Counted from the first letter of the stretch, positions 35,692-46,484 are shown. The stretch is 64,000 bases of DNA from Lysobacter sp. ISL-50 (GCF_018612875.1 NZ_JAGGRI010000023.1:62001-126000), one strand, 5' to 3'. Translations and numbers: made by a program. The notes: generated by a model from the sequence alone, not told the origin.

Positions 35692-36723
35692 TTACAACGG
35701 ACGCTTGCCCGGGTCGCCTGCCACTTCCCGCACCAGCCTGGGCACCAGGTAGCCGGAGATGCGCGCGGCCAGGGCGCGGTGCAGCGCGCGCGCGGCCTCG
35801 TCGGAGATCTCGAAATGGGCCGAACCCTGGACCCGGTCGAGCTGATGCAGGTAGTAGGGCAGCACGCCGGCGGCGTAGCTGCGCTCGCTCAGCGCGGCCA
35901 GGGCCTCGACGTCGTCGTTGACCCCGCGCAGCAGAACCGCCTGATTGAGCAAGGTGGCGCCGGCTCCGCGCAGGCGCCGCATGGCCGCGTCCACCTCGGC
36001 GTCGAATTCGTTCGCGTGATTGGCGTGCAGCACCACCGCCACCGGCCACGGCAGGCCTTGCAGCCACTGGGTCAGCGCGGTATCGACGCGCTCGGGCAGC
36101 ACCACCGGCAGGCGGGTGTGGATGCGCAGGCGCTTGAGGTGGGCGATCGGCGCCAGCGCGTCGGTGAGCTCGGCCAGCTTGGGCGTGGCCAGCGACCACG
36201 GGTCGCCGCCGGACAGGATCACCTCGTCGATGCCCGGGTCGGCGGCGATCGCCGCGACCGCCTCGCCCCAGCCGGCCGCGGCCGCGGTTTCCTGCGCGTA
36301 GGGAAAGTGGCGGCGGAAGCAGTAGCGGCAGTTGATCGCGCAGCTGCCGGTGGCGATCAGCAGGGCGCGGCCGTTGTACTTGCGGATGACGCCGTGGCCG
36401 GCCTTGGCCGCGCCGTCGCCGACCGCGTCCAGGCTGAAGCCCGGCATCGGCCGCATTTCATCGTCCAGCGGCAGCACCTGACGCAGCAGCGGATCGGTCG
36501 GGTCGGCATGGCGCATGCGGGCGATAAAGCCGCGCGGCACCCGCAGCGGAAACTGCGCCGCGGCCGCGTCGGACACGGCCAGGGCGGCCTGCGACAGGCC
36601 GAGCAGGGCCAGCAGCTCGCGCGGATCGCGCACCGCATCGCGCCACAGGGCCTGCCAGCGCGGCGGCGCGGCGGCGCCCTGGGGAGCGGCTGGATGCGGG
36701 ACGGGTTGCGCAGCAGGTATCAT
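35692..36723 (-). CDS. epmB: EF-P beta-lysylation protein EpmB (lysine 2,3-aminomutase family)
   Basis: This 343-residue radical-SAM enzyme converts (S)-alpha-lysine to (R)-beta-lysine for attachment to elongation factor P. The cluster cysteines are Cys128, Cys132 and Cys135 in [16 protein letters not shown] and the C-terminal [11 protein letters not shown] complete the family pattern. It is divergent from efp across 270 bp, which is the classic arrangement and confirms the function. epmA is not in the window. The first 20 residues are Pro/Ala-rich and variable. The gap 35515-35691 holds nothing notable. Confidence 0.95.
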   Translation of the reverse strand: MIPAAQPVPHPAAPQGAAAPPRWQALWRDAVRDPRELLALLGLSQAALAVSDAAAAQFPLRVPRGFIARMRHADPTDPLLRQVLPLDDEMRPMPGFSLDAVGDGAAKAGHGVIRKYNGRALLIATGSCAINCRYCFRRHFPYAQETAAAAGWGEAVAAIAADPGIDEVILSGGDPWSLATPKLAELTDALAPIAHLKRLRIHTRLPVVLPERVDTALTQWLQGLPWPVAVVLHANHANEFDAEVDAAMRRLRGAGATLLNQAVLLRGVNDDVEALAALSERSYAAGVLPYYLHQLDRVQGSAHFEISDEAARALHRALAARISGYLVPRLVREVAGDPGKRPL

Positions 36724-36992
36724 GTGGGGCTAGCCTTCAGGGTTCCGATCACGGCGCCCGGGTTCCGACCACGCGGAAAACCGCTGCGGACGGAGCCGGC
36801 GCAGCCCGACATTCTAGCCTTGCATCGCCGGCATGGCGGTCCGTACGCGCCTTCCGCGCCCCCTGGACCCCGCCCGCGACCCGGGCCGGCCCGGGACGGC
36901 GCCGTCACGACGGCAGACGACGGCCCCGGTGCAAGGCGGGGGCGGCCGGACCCCAATCACCGCCACATTATTCATTTGTTAGGAGTTCCAGC

Positions 36993-37559
36993 ATGGCCAG
37001 CCTAGGCATGAACGACGTCAAGACCGGACAGAAGATCCTGGTCAATAACGACCCGTGCATCATCACCGAGACCGAGTACGTCAAGCCGGGCAAGGGCCAG
37101 GCCTTCACCCGCATCAAGTACCGCAGCATCAAGTCGGGCCGCGTGGTGGAAATGACCATGAAGGCCACCGACAACGTCGAGCAGGCCGACGTGGTCGATA
37201 CCGACATGCAGTACCTGTACTCCGACGGCGAGTACTGGCACTTCATGAACCAGGAATCCTTCGAGCAGGTGCAGTCCGACAAGGCCGGCATGGGCGGCGC
37301 GGAGAAGTGGCTCAAGGGCGAGGAAGAGTGCGTGGTGACGCTGTGGAACGGCGTGCCGATCGCGGTCCAGCCGCCGAACTTCGTCGAGCTCAAGATCACC
37401 GAGACCGATCCGGGCGTGCGCGGCGATACCTCCGGCGGCGGCGGCAAGCCGGCGACCCTGGAAACCGGCGCGGTGGTGCGCGTGCCGCTGTTCGTCGGCC
37501 AGGAAGAAACCATCAAGGTCGATACCCGTTCGGGCGAGTACGTCAGCCGGGTGAAGTGA
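36993..37559 (+). CDS. efp: Translation elongation factor P
   Basis: This 188-residue factor rescues ribosomes stalled at polyproline stretches. The N-terminal KOW-like domain carries the modified lysine Lys34 in VKPGKGQAF, the target of EpmA/EpmB. Two OB-type domains follow ([14 protein letters not shown] and [14 protein letters not shown]). A good ribosome site (TTAGGAGTTCC) precedes the ATG at 36993. The divergent epmB supports beta-lysylation of Lys34. Confidence 0.98.
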   Translation: MASLGMNDVKTGQKILVNNDPCIITETEYVKPGKGQAFTRIKYRSIKSGRVVEMTMKATDNVEQADVVDTDMQYLYSDGEYWHFMNQESFEQVQSDKAGMGGAEKWLKGEEECVVTLWNGVPIAVQPPNFVELKITETDPGVRGDTSGGGGKPATLETGAVVRVPLFVGQEETIKVDTRSGEYVSRVK

Positions 37560-37566
37560 CGCATCG

Positions 37567-37594
37567 GCCGTGGCCGCCTCGCGGTCACGGCTTT
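37567..37594 (+). terminator. Terminator of efp
   Basis: GCCGTGGCCGC pairs with GCGGTCACGGC (one G-T) around CTC and is followed by TTT. It begins 8 bp after the efp stop. Confidence 0.6.
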
Positions 37595-37839
37595 GCTGGT
37601 GCGCGATTCCCGCGAAGGCGGTTCGACGCTTTCGCAAGCTGACGCGGATTCCGGTCTCGTCAGCGCATCCACCAAGCGATCCTCCGGCGACGATTCGGCC
37701 GATCCGGACGCAAGATCCACTGCGAGCCGCGGGCCGCACCGGCCCAGGCGTCGCACCGCGGTAGCCGGCGAATGCCATAGTCCCCGCCGGCGCTGCCGCA
37801 CGACAGCGACACGCACTTCAACCCGCACGTGAGACGCGA

Positions 37840-39180
37840 ATGACGACCGAGACTTCCGCCATCCCCTGCGACCTGTTGATCGAAGCGGGCTGGGTGGTGC
37901 CGGTCGAGCCGCATGCCGTGGTGCTGGACGACCACGCCGTCGCCATCAAGGGCGGGGTGATCGTCGATATCCTGCCGATCGCCGACGCTCGCGCGCGCTA
38001 CGCCGCGGCCGAAACCGTCAGCCGGCCCGAGTCGGCGCTGATCCCGGGTCTGGTCAACGCCCACACCCACAACCCGATGACCCTGCTGCGCGGCATCGCC
38101 GACGATCTGCCGCTGATGGAATGGCTGCAAGGCCACATCTGGCCGGTCGAGGGCGCGGTGATCGGGCCGCAGTTCGTCGAGGACGGCATCGCCCTGGCGA
38201 TCGCCGAGATGCTGCGCGGCGGCACCACCTGCGCCAACGAAAACTATTTCTTCCCCGACGTGCAGGCCGCGGTCTACAAGCGCTACGGCTTCCGCGCCCG
38301 GGTCGGCCTGCCGGTCATCGATTTCCCCACCGCCTGGGCCAAGAGTTCGGACGAATACTTCGACCGCGCCGGCGAAGTCCACGACCTGTGGCGCGACGAT
38401 GCGCTGGTCGCGACCGCGTTCGCGCCGCACGCGCCGTACACGGTCAGCGACGCCAACTTCGAACGCATCCGCATGCTGGCCGACCAGCTGGATCTGCCGA
38501 TCCATCTGCACACGCACGAAACCGCGCAGGAAGTCGCCGATTCGATCAAGCTGCACGGCCAGCGCCCGCTGGCGCGGCTGGACCGGCTGGGCCTGGTCAC
38601 CGACCGCCTGATCGCGGTGCACATGACCCAGCTCACCGACGCCGAGATCGCCCTGTGCGCGCAGCGCGGCGTCAGCGTGGTGCATTGCCCCGAATCCAAT
38701 CTCAAGCTGGCCTCGGGCTTCTGCCCGGTGTGCCAGCTGCAGCAGGCCGGAGTCAATCTGGCCATCGGCACCGACGGCTGCGCCAGCAACAACGATCTGG
38801 ACATGTTCGGCGAAACCCGCACCGCGGCGCTGCTGGCCAAGGGCAGCGCCAACGACGCCAAGGCCCTGGACGCGTTCAGCGCGCTGCGCGCGGCGACCCT
38901 GGGCGGCGCCAAGGCGATGGGCTTCGAGGACAAGATCGGTTCGATCCAGGTCGGCAAGCAGGCCGATCTGGTCTGCGTCGATCTGGGCCAGCTGGAAACC
39001 CAGCCGGTGCATCACGTGGTCTCGCAGCTGATCTACGCCACCGGCCGCCATCAGGTCGGCGACGTGTGGATCGCCGGCCGCGCCAAGCTGCGCGAACGTG
39101 CGCTGGTCGATATGGATACTGCGGCGCTGGTCGCGAATGCGCGGCAGTGGCGCGCGCGCATCGCGACGATCAAACGCTGA
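37840..39180 (+). CDS. mtaD: TRZ/ATZ-family amidohydrolase, probable MTA/SAH deaminase
   Basis: This 446-residue metal-dependent deaminase probably converts 5'-methylthioadenosine or S-adenosylhomocysteine to the inosine forms. It has the metal motif [37 protein letters not shown], the histidine in [11 protein letters not shown], and the aspartate in [15 protein letters not shown]. The length is typical. It lies directly upstream of the SAM-dependent methyltransferase gene ubiG, a conserved pairing in this family that suits recycling of the methyltransferase by-product. Substrate choice within the family cannot be fixed from sequence alone. Confidence 0.85.
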   Translation: MTTETSAIPCDLLIEAGWVVPVEPHAVVLDDHAVAIKGGVIVDILPIADARARYAAAETVSRPESALIPGLVNAHTHNPMTLLRGIADDLPLMEWLQGHIWPVEGAVIGPQFVEDGIALAIAEMLRGGTTCANENYFFPDVQAAVYKRYGFRARVGLPVIDFPTAWAKSSDEYFDRAGEVHDLWRDDALVATAFAPHAPYTVSDANFERIRMLADQLDLPIHLHTHETAQEVADSIKLHGQRPLARLDRLGLVTDRLIAVHMTQLTDAEIALCAQRGVSVVHCPESNLKLASGFCPVCQLQQAGVNLAIGTDGCASNNDLDMFGETRTAALLAKGSANDAKALDAFSALRAATLGGAKAMGFEDKIGSIQVGKQADLVCVDLGQLETQPVHHVVSQLIYATGRHQVGDVWIAGRAKLRERALVDMDTAALVANARQWRARIATIKR

Positions 39181-39316
39181 CGCCGGGCGCCGCGCACGCG
39201 CGCGGCGGCCGCGTCGTCGCGTCGCGTTCACACCCGTAGCCTCGGGCTTGATTCAAACTAGCCACGCGCGCCGCCCGGCGGCCGCGCGAGGCACCGACCG
39301 CAGTGAGCAGGCAGGC

Positions 39317-40099
39317 ATGAGCGCAGCAAGCAACGCATCCGATCCTCAGGGCAGCGATTCGCAACCCGCCGCCGCCAGCGGCCACGACAACTTCAGTCAG
39401 GCCGAACTGGACAAGTTCGGCGCCCTGGCCAATCGCTGGTGGGACCCGCTGGGTCCGCAGAAGCCGCTGCACGCGCTGAATCCGGTGCGCCTGGACTACG
39501 TCGCCCAACGCGCGCCCCTGTCGCAGGCGCAGGCGCTCGACGTCGGCTGCGGCGGCGGCCTGCTCAGCGAGGCCCTGGCCGCCGCGGGCGCGCAGGTCAC
39601 CGCGATCGATCTGGCGCCGGAACTGATCAAGGTCGCCAAGCTGCATCGGCTGGAAACCGGCGTCGCCGTCGATTACCGGCTGCAGTCGGTCGAATCGCTG
39701 GCGCAGGAGCGGCCGGAGAGTTTCGACACCATCACCTGCATGGAAATGCTCGAACACGTGCCCGACCCGGGCGCGATCGTGCGCGCCTGCGCCAGCCTGC
39801 TCAAGCCCGGCGGACGCCTGTTCCTGTCCACGCTCAACCGCACCCCGGCCGCGTTCGCGCTGGCCATCGTCGGCGCCGAGTACCTGGCCCGGCTGCTGCC
39901 CAAGGGCACCCATCAGTACCGCGACTTCATCAAGCCCTCCGAGCTGGCGCGCTGGCTGCGCGAAGCCGGCCTGGAGCTGGAAGACGTCAGCGGCCTGATG
40001 TACGAGCCCTGGCGCAACGGCGCGCGGATCACCTCGCGCACCGACATCAACTACCTGGCCTGCGCGTACAAGCCCGCCGCGCAGGTCTCGGCCGCATGA
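39317..40099 (+). CDS. ubiG: Ubiquinone biosynthesis O-methyltransferase UbiG
   Basis: The 260-residue SAM-dependent enzyme performs both O-methylations of ubiquinone synthesis. I chose ATG 39317. The SAM motif is [16 protein letters not shown], followed by [11 protein letters not shown] and [34 protein letters not shown] at the start is the UbiG signature. Its stop overlaps the gph ATG (ATGA), so expression is coupled. Confidence 0.96.
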   Translation: MSAASNASDPQGSDSQPAAASGHDNFSQAELDKFGALANRWWDPLGPQKPLHALNPVRLDYVAQRAPLSQAQALDVGCGGGLLSEALAAAGAQVTAIDLAPELIKVAKLHRLETGVAVDYRLQSVESLAQERPESFDTITCMEMLEHVPDPGAIVRACASLLKPGGRLFLSTLNRTPAAFALAIVGAEYLARLLPKGTHQYRDFIKPSELARWLREAGLELEDVSGLMYEPWRNGARITSRTDINYLACAYKPAAQVSAA

Positions 40100-40794
40100 G
40101 CGCGGCCGCTCCCGCGCTGAGCGGCGCGGCTTATCCCCGGGCGGTGTTGTTCGACCTGGACGGCACCTTGCTCGACAGTGCGCCGGACATGCTCGCCGTC
40201 GCCAATCGCATGCGCGCCGACCGCGGCCTGCCGGCGATGCCGATGGCGCCGCTGCGCGCGCAGGTGTCGAAAGGCTCGCGGGCGATGCTCGGCGCGGCCT
40301 TTCCCGATGTCGATCCGGCCCAGCGCGACGGCTGGGTGCAGGAGTTCCTGGACCTGTACGAGGCCGAGCTCGGCCTGCACGGAGCGCCGTTCGACGGCGT
40401 GGAGGCGATGCTGGCCGCGCTGGAAGCCGCCGGTTCGCCCTGGGGCATCGTCACGAACAAACCCGAATACCTGGCGCGCAAGCTGATGCCGTTGCTGGGT
40501 TGGCAGACCCGCTGCGCGGTGCTGATCGGCGGCGACACGCTGAGCGCGCGCAAGCCCGATCCGCTGCCGCTGACCACCGCCGCGCACCGGATCGGCGTCG
40601 AGCCGGCGCATTGCATCTATGTCGGCGACGACGAGCGCGACATCATCGCCGCGCGCGCCGCCGGCATGCCCTCGGTGGTGGCGCTGTGGGGCTACCGCCT
40701 GGATCACGACGATCCGCTCGCCTGGCAGGGCGATGTATTGATCGAATCGCCCGCGCAATTGATCGGGGCGGGCGCATGGCCGGCGACGCGATGA
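40096..40794 (+). CDS. gph: Phosphoglycolate phosphatase (HAD family)
   Basis: The 232-residue HAD hydrolase removes phosphate from 2-phosphoglycolate, a DNA-repair by-product. The nucleophile aspartate is in [15 protein letters not shown], the second motif is IVTNKPE, the lysine is in [10 protein letters not shown], and the last acidic pair is in YVGDDERDI. It overlaps ubiG by 4 bp and the next gene by 4 bp, forming the tight ubiG-gph unit common in gammaproteobacteria. Confidence 0.93.
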   Translation: MSAAAPALSGAAYPRAVLFDLDGTLLDSAPDMLAVANRMRADRGLPAMPMAPLRAQVSKGSRAMLGAAFPDVDPAQRDGWVQEFLDLYEAELGLHGAPFDGVEAMLAALEAAGSPWGIVTNKPEYLARKLMPLLGWQTRCAVLIGGDTLSARKPDPLPLTTAAHRIGVEPAHCIYVGDDERDIIAARAAGMPSVVALWGYRLDHDDPLAWQGDVLIESPAQLIGAGAWPATR

Positions 40795-41561
40795 AGCCGC
40801 AGGTCGCCGCCGAAGTCGAGGCCGCCTCGCAGGAGCAATCCTCGCAAGAGCAGGCGCTGCAGGACTTCGCCGGCAAATGGCGGGCGCGCTGGCCGGAATG
40901 GTCGGTGGCCGAGGTGTTCGTGCCGCGCGCACAGCGCGGCGTCGCGGTGGCCTGGGCGGCGCTGCAGCAGGAACTCACCGACGCGGCTTGGGGCGGCAGC
41001 GACGCGCTGCCCGGCGAGGCCAAGCTGGGCTGGTGGATGGAAGAACTGCAGGGCTGGCGCATGAACCGCCGGCGCCACCCGCTGGGGCTGGCGCTGCAGC
41101 GGCAGGCCGCGCCCTGGGGCGATCTGGCCCTGGCCCTGCCGGCGCTGCGCGACAGCCGCGAGCGCCCCGGCGACCGCAACGAGGCTTTCGACAGCCTGAT
41201 TCCGGTCGCCACCGCCATCGGCGCCATCGACATGGCCCTGTTCGAACCCGTACCCGGCCAGCTCGCCGAGGCCGCGGTGCCGGCGATCCAGTCGAGCCTG
41301 CTGGAATCGCGGCTGGTGCTGCAGGGCGACGCGTCGGTGCCGCTGAGCGTGGTCGCGCGGGCGATGGCGCGTCCGGGCGAGGGCGCGGCGGTGGAATGGA
41401 GCCGCGACCTGCTGGCGCAATGGCCGGCGCGCTTCGGCGCGACCGTGCCGCGGCGGCTGTGGACCGCGCTGGCGCATACCCGGCTGCAGCGCGGCGACGC
41501 GGCGCGGCCGTTGTCGCCGTGGACGGCCCTGCTGGCGGCCTGGCGCGGCGCCCGCAACTGA
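40791..41561 (+). CDS. Squalene/phytoene-synthase-like protein
   Basis: I chose ATG 40791, which overlaps the gph stop (ATGA), for 256 residues; ATG 40776 is the alternative. Near residue 75 it has EAKLGWWMEELQGWRMNRRRHPLGLAL, which resembles the first helix pair of trans-isoprenyl diphosphate synthases of the squalene/phytoene family. However, no clear DXXXD pair appears, so it may be a non-catalytic member like the respiratory-assembly factor group. Its coupling with ubiG and gph hints at a link to quinone or membrane metabolism. That is inference. Confidence 0.55.
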   Translation: MKPQVAAEVEAASQEQSSQEQALQDFAGKWRARWPEWSVAEVFVPRAQRGVAVAWAALQQELTDAAWGGSDALPGEAKLGWWMEELQGWRMNRRRHPLGLALQRQAAPWGDLALALPALRDSRERPGDRNEAFDSLIPVATAIGAIDMALFEPVPGQLAEAAVPAIQSSLLESRLVLQGDASVPLSVVARAMARPGEGAAVEWSRDLLAQWPARFGATVPRRLWTALAHTRLQRGDAARPLSPWTALLAAWRGARN

Positions 41562-41649
41562 CCGTTGCAGGCCCGGGCCGGGGCGGCCGGGCCGGGCCCG
41601 GTAGAATGGCGCCGTTGCGTTTCCCCCACGCGCCCCCACTGATTTCGTC

Positions 41650-42585
41650 GTGACCAATCCCCAGACCCCCTCGCGTTCCGCCTTGCCCGATGTCGCCTTC
41701 GATGCCGCCGCCGCGGCGCGCGCGCTGGACTGGGTCGGCATGTCCAACATCGCCCTGCCGCTGCGCATCGCCGGCGGCGACGGCACCCCGATCCAGGTCG
41801 CCGCCTCGGTCGATGTCTCGGTCAACCTGCGCGACCCCAACGCGCGCGGCATCCACATGTCGCGCATGTACCTGCATCTGCAGAACGCCTTCGCCAGCGA
41901 GACGGTGACCCCGGCCGGCCTGCGCCGCGCACTGCAGAGCCTGATCGACGGGCAGGGCGGCATCTCCAACGCCGCGCGGCTGGTGCTGCGCTACGAGCAA
42001 CTGCTGCTGCGTCCGGCGCTGGCCAGCCACAACGCCGGCTGGAAGCGCTATCCGGTCGAGATCGACGCGCGCCTGATCGACGGCCACCTGCACCTGGGCC
42101 TGCGTTTCGCGGTCGAATACTCCAGCACCTGTCCGGCCTCGGCGGCGCTGTCGCGCCAGCTCAACGCCGAACGCTTCGCCGCCGATTTCGCCGCCGCCCA
42201 TCCGCTGTCCACGGCCGTGGTCAGCGACTGGCTCGCCTCCGAACGCGGCATGGCCGCGACCCCGCACGCGCAGCGCAGCCGCGCCGACGTGCGCGTGGAG
42301 CTGCGTCCGGCCTTCGACGAACTGCCCCTGGTGGCGTTGATCGACGCGCTCGAACGCGCGCTCGCAACGCCGGTGCAGACCGCGGTCAAGCGCGAGGACG
42401 AGCAAGCCTTCGCCCGCCTCAACGCCGAGAACCTGATGTTCTGCGAAGACGCCGCGCGCCGGGTCGCCGCGGCGCTGTCGGCCGATGCGCGCATCGAGCG
42501 CTTCGACGCCGAAGTCGCGCACTTCGAAAGCCTGCACGCGCACGACGCGGTCGCCCGCGTGACCGGGCAGGGCGCGCGCGAGTAA
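41650..42585 (+). CDS. folE2: GTP cyclohydrolase FolE2
   Basis: This 311-residue type-IB GTP cyclohydrolase makes dihydroneopterin triphosphate, the first step of folate synthesis, and can use metals other than zinc. It starts at GTG 41650. Family marks are WVGMSNIALPL, RGIHMSRMYL, the cysteine in YSSTCPASAALSRQL, ATPHAQRSRADV and AENLMFCEDAARR. The length is typical. The 377-bp gap 42586-42962 that follows holds nothing I can name beyond the promoter region for the next gene. Confidence 0.95.
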   Translation: MTNPQTPSRSALPDVAFDAAAAARALDWVGMSNIALPLRIAGGDGTPIQVAASVDVSVNLRDPNARGIHMSRMYLHLQNAFASETVTPAGLRRALQSLIDGQGGISNAARLVLRYEQLLLRPALASHNAGWKRYPVEIDARLIDGHLHLGLRFAVEYSSTCPASAALSRQLNAERFAADFAAAHPLSTAVVSDWLASERGMAATPHAQRSRADVRVELRPAFDELPLVALIDALERALATPVQTAVKREDEQAFARLNAENLMFCEDAARRVAAALSADARIERFDAEVAHFESLHAHDAVARVTGQGARE

Positions 42586-42962
42586 ATCGCGCCGCTTCGG
42601 CGCCGCCGCGGTGTGCGGAGTCTGGCGCCTTGAACCTCGCGATTCGCGCATCGAACACGGGCGCGCCCGGCATCGATCGGCGCATCGCTCGCCGATCGGC
42701 GCACGCCGCCGATATCGGCTCGCGAACCTCCGCCGCGCGGTCGCCCTCATCCTCGGAAAACGCCGCGAACGGCCGGTTTTACCGGCAGCTGCGCATGCGT
42801 TCCCGGGTGTAGGATCACCGGCCGATAGACCCGAGCGGTGCGGCAATGCATGGAGGCGTGTGCGCGGGCACACTACAAGTCGCAAACCGTGATGGTCCCC
42901 ACCCCCGGAATACAGGGGCCTTGGGCTATGCTCAGGTCACCAGACTAGTGACCGGAAGGGGC

Positions 42963-44735
42963 ATGGGGAAACCCTGGTGTCGTGGCTGGCAGGCCCTGTT
43001 GGTTCTGCTGGGGATGTGGGCGGTGGCGGCGATCGCGTCGGCGCAGGACGTAAGCCTGCCCCAGCCCGGCCCCTCCGCGCCTTCGGCGGTGGCCCCGCGT
43101 TCGGATCGCGAACCCTACGACCCCGCACACTACCGCGCGCCGTCCCTGAGCCTGTCCCGGCTCGAACAAGACCCGGTGCCGGCGCGGGTGCTGGCCGGCG
43201 AGTTCGAGCGCCGCTTCGAAGCGGTCTCCGGCGACATGCTGTGGGCGCACAAAGGCCAGCCGACGTGGTGGCGCATCGTCGTCAATCAGGACGTCGCCGA
43301 AGCCGACGCGCCGCAGCTCACCATCGACCGCCCATCGCGGCGTGAAATCGAACTGTGGCGTCCCGGCGACGATCTGCCGCTGCGCCGCTCGATCTACGGC
43401 CCCGACACCGACTTGAACCACTCCACGCGGATGATCGTGTTTCCGCTGCCGCGCGGCCTGCGCAAGGGCGATCGCCTGTACCTGCGCATGCTCGCCGCCG
43501 ACATGATGAGCTCGCGCGCCGAGATCCAGCCGCTGGCGCGGGTGCAGCGCGAGGACATGATGCACGTCGGGCTGCGCAGCGTGGTGCTGACCGCGATGGG
43601 CGTGATCGCCGTGCTCGCGTTCGGTTTCTGGATCGGCCTGCGCGAACGCGGCTACGCCTATCTGGGCCTGACCCTGGTGCTGCAGATCCTCACCCTGACC
43701 TCGGACGGCGGCGAGATGCGGGTGGTGCCGTGGCTCAACGAGATCGCGCCCGACAGCCGCACCAACATCGTGCTCAATACCGCCGCGGTATTGGCCAGCA
43801 TCCGCTTTTTGATCTTCTTCCTCGGCCTGCGCACCACCCAGCCGAAGGCCGCGCGCCTGCTGGACTGGTGCAGCATCTCGCTCGGCGGCCTGCTGCTGGT
43901 GTCCTTGTTCCGGACCTGGAAGTACAGCGCGCTGTTCGGCAACCTCAACCTGCTGATGGTGGTCGCGCTGGTGCTGTACTGCACCGTGGTCGCGGTCTGG
44001 CGGCGCCAGCGCGAAGCCTATTTCCTGCTGCTGGCGTGGCTGCCCCTGATGCTGTTGCTGGTCGCCCTGGTCGGCGCCAACCACCAGTGGTGGCCGGAAT
44101 TCAGCTGGCTCGAATACACCTTCCCGGTCGGCCTGGCGTTCGGTGGCCTGGGCCTGCTGCTGGGTCTGACCTCCAAGCTGCAGCAACTGCGCCGCGACCG
44201 CGACACCGCCAATCGTCTGGCGACCTACGACAGCCTGACCGGCGCGATGACCCGCGCGGCGATCTCGCAAAGCCTGCGCAACGCGGTGGACAGCGCGCAC
44301 CGTTCGCGCCGGCCGCTGTCGGTGGTGTTCTTCGACATCGACCACTTCAAGCGCATCAACGACGAGCACGGCCATCGCGTCGGCGACGAAACCCTGCGCA
44401 TCGTCTCGCTGCGCACCCGCAACCGCTTGCGCGCCTACGACCTGTTCGGCCGTTACGGCGGCGACGAGGTGCTGGTGGTGCTGGCCGATACCCATCTGCG
44501 CGACGCGGTCCGCGTCGCCGAGCATCTGCGCGAGTCGGTCAGCGGCAGCCCGCTGTCGATCGACGGCCGCCTGCTGCCGGTCAGCCTGAGCCTGGGCGTG
44601 GCCGAACTGATGCCGGATGAAACCCCGGAGCAGTTGCTCGAACGCGCCGACGCGGCGCTGTACGCAAGCAAATCCGCCGGCCGCGACCGCGTCACCGGCC
44701 ACAGCGTCGAGCCCGAGCGCGAGGTGGTGTCGTGA
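42963..44735 (+). CDS. Membrane diguanylate cyclase with 7TMR-DISM sensor
   Basis: The 590-residue protein starts at ATG 42963 with a signal peptide ending ASAQ. A periplasmic DISM-type beta domain (about 65-195) is followed by seven transmembrane helices (about 200-420, e.g. GVIAVLAFGFWIGL). A GGDEF domain (about 440-580) follows. The active site reads GGDEV at 499-503, a mild variant, with the substrate-binding FDIDHFKRINDEHGH. An RxxD product-inhibition site (RAYD) lies five residues before it. It should make c-di-GMP in response to an extracytoplasmic signal. Its stop overlaps the next gene's GTG. Confidence 0.9.
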   Translation: MGKPWCRGWQALLVLLGMWAVAAIASAQDVSLPQPGPSAPSAVAPRSDREPYDPAHYRAPSLSLSRLEQDPVPARVLAGEFERRFEAVSGDMLWAHKGQPTWWRIVVNQDVAEADAPQLTIDRPSRREIELWRPGDDLPLRRSIYGPDTDLNHSTRMIVFPLPRGLRKGDRLYLRMLAADMMSSRAEIQPLARVQREDMMHVGLRSVVLTAMGVIAVLAFGFWIGLRERGYAYLGLTLVLQILTLTSDGGEMRVVPWLNEIAPDSRTNIVLNTAAVLASIRFLIFFLGLRTTQPKAARLLDWCSISLGGLLLVSLFRTWKYSALFGNLNLLMVVALVLYCTVVAVWRRQREAYFLLLAWLPLMLLLVALVGANHQWWPEFSWLEYTFPVGLAFGGLGLLLGLTSKLQQLRRDRDTANRLATYDSLTGAMTRAAISQSLRNAVDSAHRSRRPLSVVFFDIDHFKRINDEHGHRVGDETLRIVSLRTRNRLRAYDLFGRYGGDEVLVVLADTHLRDAVRVAEHLRESVSGSPLSIDGRLLPVSLSLGVAELMPDETPEQLLERADAALYASKSAGRDRVTGHSVEPEREVVS

Positions 44736-45595
44736 CTCCGGACGGCGGCGGCCCCGGCGCGATCCAGGCCGCGCAACTGCGTACCGGCGACGTGCTGCTG
44801 ATGCGCGCGCGCGGCTCGTTGGCCGCGCTGATCGCCTGGTTCAACGAAAGCAGCTACAGCCACGTGGCCTTGCTGGGCCGCGCCGGCTATCTGATCGAAG
44901 TCGGCGTCGGCGGCGTGATCGAACTGTCGCTGTCGCAGCGCCTGACCGATCCGGCGCTGGTCGCGGTGGACGCGCGCCGTCCGCTCGGCGCCAGCGCCGA
45001 CCCGCAGGACAACGATCGCATCGCCGTGCTCGCGCATGCCTTGTCGCTGCGCCGGCCGGCCTTCTCCGGCGATGCGCTGGCCGCGCTCGGCCGCGCCGCG
45101 GCCCTGCGCGATCGCAGCCTGCCGCCGTCGCCGCAGTTGCGCGCGGTGCTGCGCGAAGCGCTGCATCACGCCGCGTTCGACCACGCCGGGGCGATGAGTT
45201 CGAGCGAATTCGTCTATCGCTGCTTCGCGGAAAACACCGCGCAGCCGCGCGGCCGTCTCGCCCCGAGCCTGCCGGTCGCCGCGCCCTCGGCGCTGGCGTT
45301 TCCGTCGCTGGACTGGGAAGCCTTGTGGCGCGACATCGCGCCGTGCCTGCGCCCGGCGCGCCGCGATGCCCTGCGCCTGGACGAACACGGCCAGCCCGGT
45401 TCGGCGCAGGAAGTCGGCGAGGACGAATTCGCCGCTGTGGTCGCCGACACACGTCAGCGCCTGGGCCTGATGGAGCGCGGCAACGCCTTGCTGGCGATGG
45501 CCGGGCCGCGTCTGCCGAATCCCAAATGCGTGCGCCTGCGCGAGTTGGAGCAGTCGCCTTCGTTCGAAGTATTGGGATCGCTGCTGAAGCCTTGA
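44732..45595 (+). CDS. YiiX-like permuted NlpC/P60 protein lacking the catalytic cysteine
   Basis: The 287-residue protein starts at GTG 44732, overlapping the cyclase stop. The fold is suggested by LRTGDVLLMRARGSLAALI, SYSHVALLGR with the expected histidine (His44) and SSSEFVYRCF near 156-165. In YiiX-type papain-like enzymes this last block has a cysteine just before Ser-Glu. Here that position is Ser157, and the only nearby cysteine (Cys164) is elsewhere. It may be inactive or use serine. No signal peptide is seen. Its coupling to a c-di-GMP enzyme may be only transcriptional. Confidence 0.6.
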   Translation: MTPDGGGPGAIQAAQLRTGDVLLMRARGSLAALIAWFNESSYSHVALLGRAGYLIEVGVGGVIELSLSQRLTDPALVAVDARRPLGASADPQDNDRIAVLAHALSLRRPAFSGDALAALGRAAALRDRSLPPSPQLRAVLREALHHAAFDHAGAMSSSEFVYRCFAENTAQPRGRLAPSLPVAAPSALAFPSLDWEALWRDIAPCLRPARRDALRLDEHGQPGSAQEVGEDEFAAVVADTRQRLGLMERGNALLAMAGPRLPNPKCVRLRELEQSPSFEVLGSLLKP

Positions 45596-45608
45596 GCGGC
45601 GCGCCGGC

Positions 45609-46484
45609 TCAGGGCGCGCTCTTGCCCGCCTGCATCGCCTGCGCGCGTTCGAGCACCAGCAGCGGATCGATGCGCACGTCGAACCAGTTCATGCCCCAGT
45701 GCAGATGCGGGCCGGTCGCGCGTCCGGTCGCGCCGACCGCGCCGATGATCTGGCCCTGACTCACCCGGTCGCCGACCTTCACGTCGATGCGCGACATGTG
45801 CAGGAAGTTCGAACTCACACCGTGGCCGTGATCGAGCAGCACGGTGCCGCCGGTGAGGTACAGATCCGGCCCGGCGAAAGTGATCACGCCCGCGGCCGGC
45901 GCCTTGATCGCGGTGCCGCTGGGCGCGGCGATGTCCATGCCCGAATGGCCCGAGCCTTTCTGGCCGTTGTAAACGCGCTGATTGCCGAAGCGGCCGCTGA
46001 TGCGGCCCTGCACCGGCCAGACGAAGGCCTGGGCGAAATCGGCGCGGTCGTCGTCGCGCGCGCGCGCGGCCACCACCTGCGCCTGTTCGCGCTCGATGCG
46101 CGCGGCGATCTCCGGCGGCGGATTGACCGTCTTGGGCGGAACGCCCTGGATGTATTCGGTCGGGAATTCGCGCGCGGCGACCGCGATGCTGGCGGTCTCG
46201 ATCCGGCCCGGCGCGACTTCGATCTGCACCGTCAGCGGCCCGGTCGCGTCGCGGCCGACGCCGAACACCACCGTGCCGTAGGCGGTGGTGCGCAACTGGC
46301 GTTCGCCGTAGCGCACTTTGCTGCCGGGCGGGACCTTGCCGATGACCAACCCGCCCTGCGAAACCTGCGAGGGGAAAACGATGCGCGCATCGGCCGGAGC
46401 GGTTGCGGGCGTTTGCGGTTGCGCCATCAGCGTGGAGCAGGGCGCCAGCCAGGCCAGCGCCAGAGCGATGACGCCAAACCTCAT
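45609..46484 (-). CDS. Periplasmic M23-family peptidase
   Basis: The 291-residue protein starts at ATG 46484, overlapping the pyrC stop (ATGA). A signal peptide ends near TLMAQ. The N-terminal 140 residues form a beta-rich region (GLVIGKVPPGSKVRYG). The LytM/M23 domain (165-280) has the zinc residues in GHSGMDIAAPSGT and TGPHLHWGMNWF, plus LLDHGHGVSSNFLHMS. It should be a peptidoglycan endopeptidase or an activator of amidases. All zinc ligands are present, which favours catalysis. Confidence 0.9.
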   Translation of the reverse strand: MRFGVIALALAWLAPCSTLMAQPQTPATAPADARIVFPSQVSQGGLVIGKVPPGSKVRYGERQLRTTAYGTVVFGVGRDATGPLTVQIEVAPGRIETASIAVAAREFPTEYIQGVPPKTVNPPPEIAARIEREQAQVVAARARDDDRADFAQAFVWPVQGRISGRFGNQRVYNGQKGSGHSGMDIAAPSGTAIKAPAAGVITFAGPDLYLTGGTVLLDHGHGVSSNFLHMSRIDVKVGDRVSQGQIIGAVGATGRATGPHLHWGMNWFDVRIDPLLVLERAQAMQAGKSAP

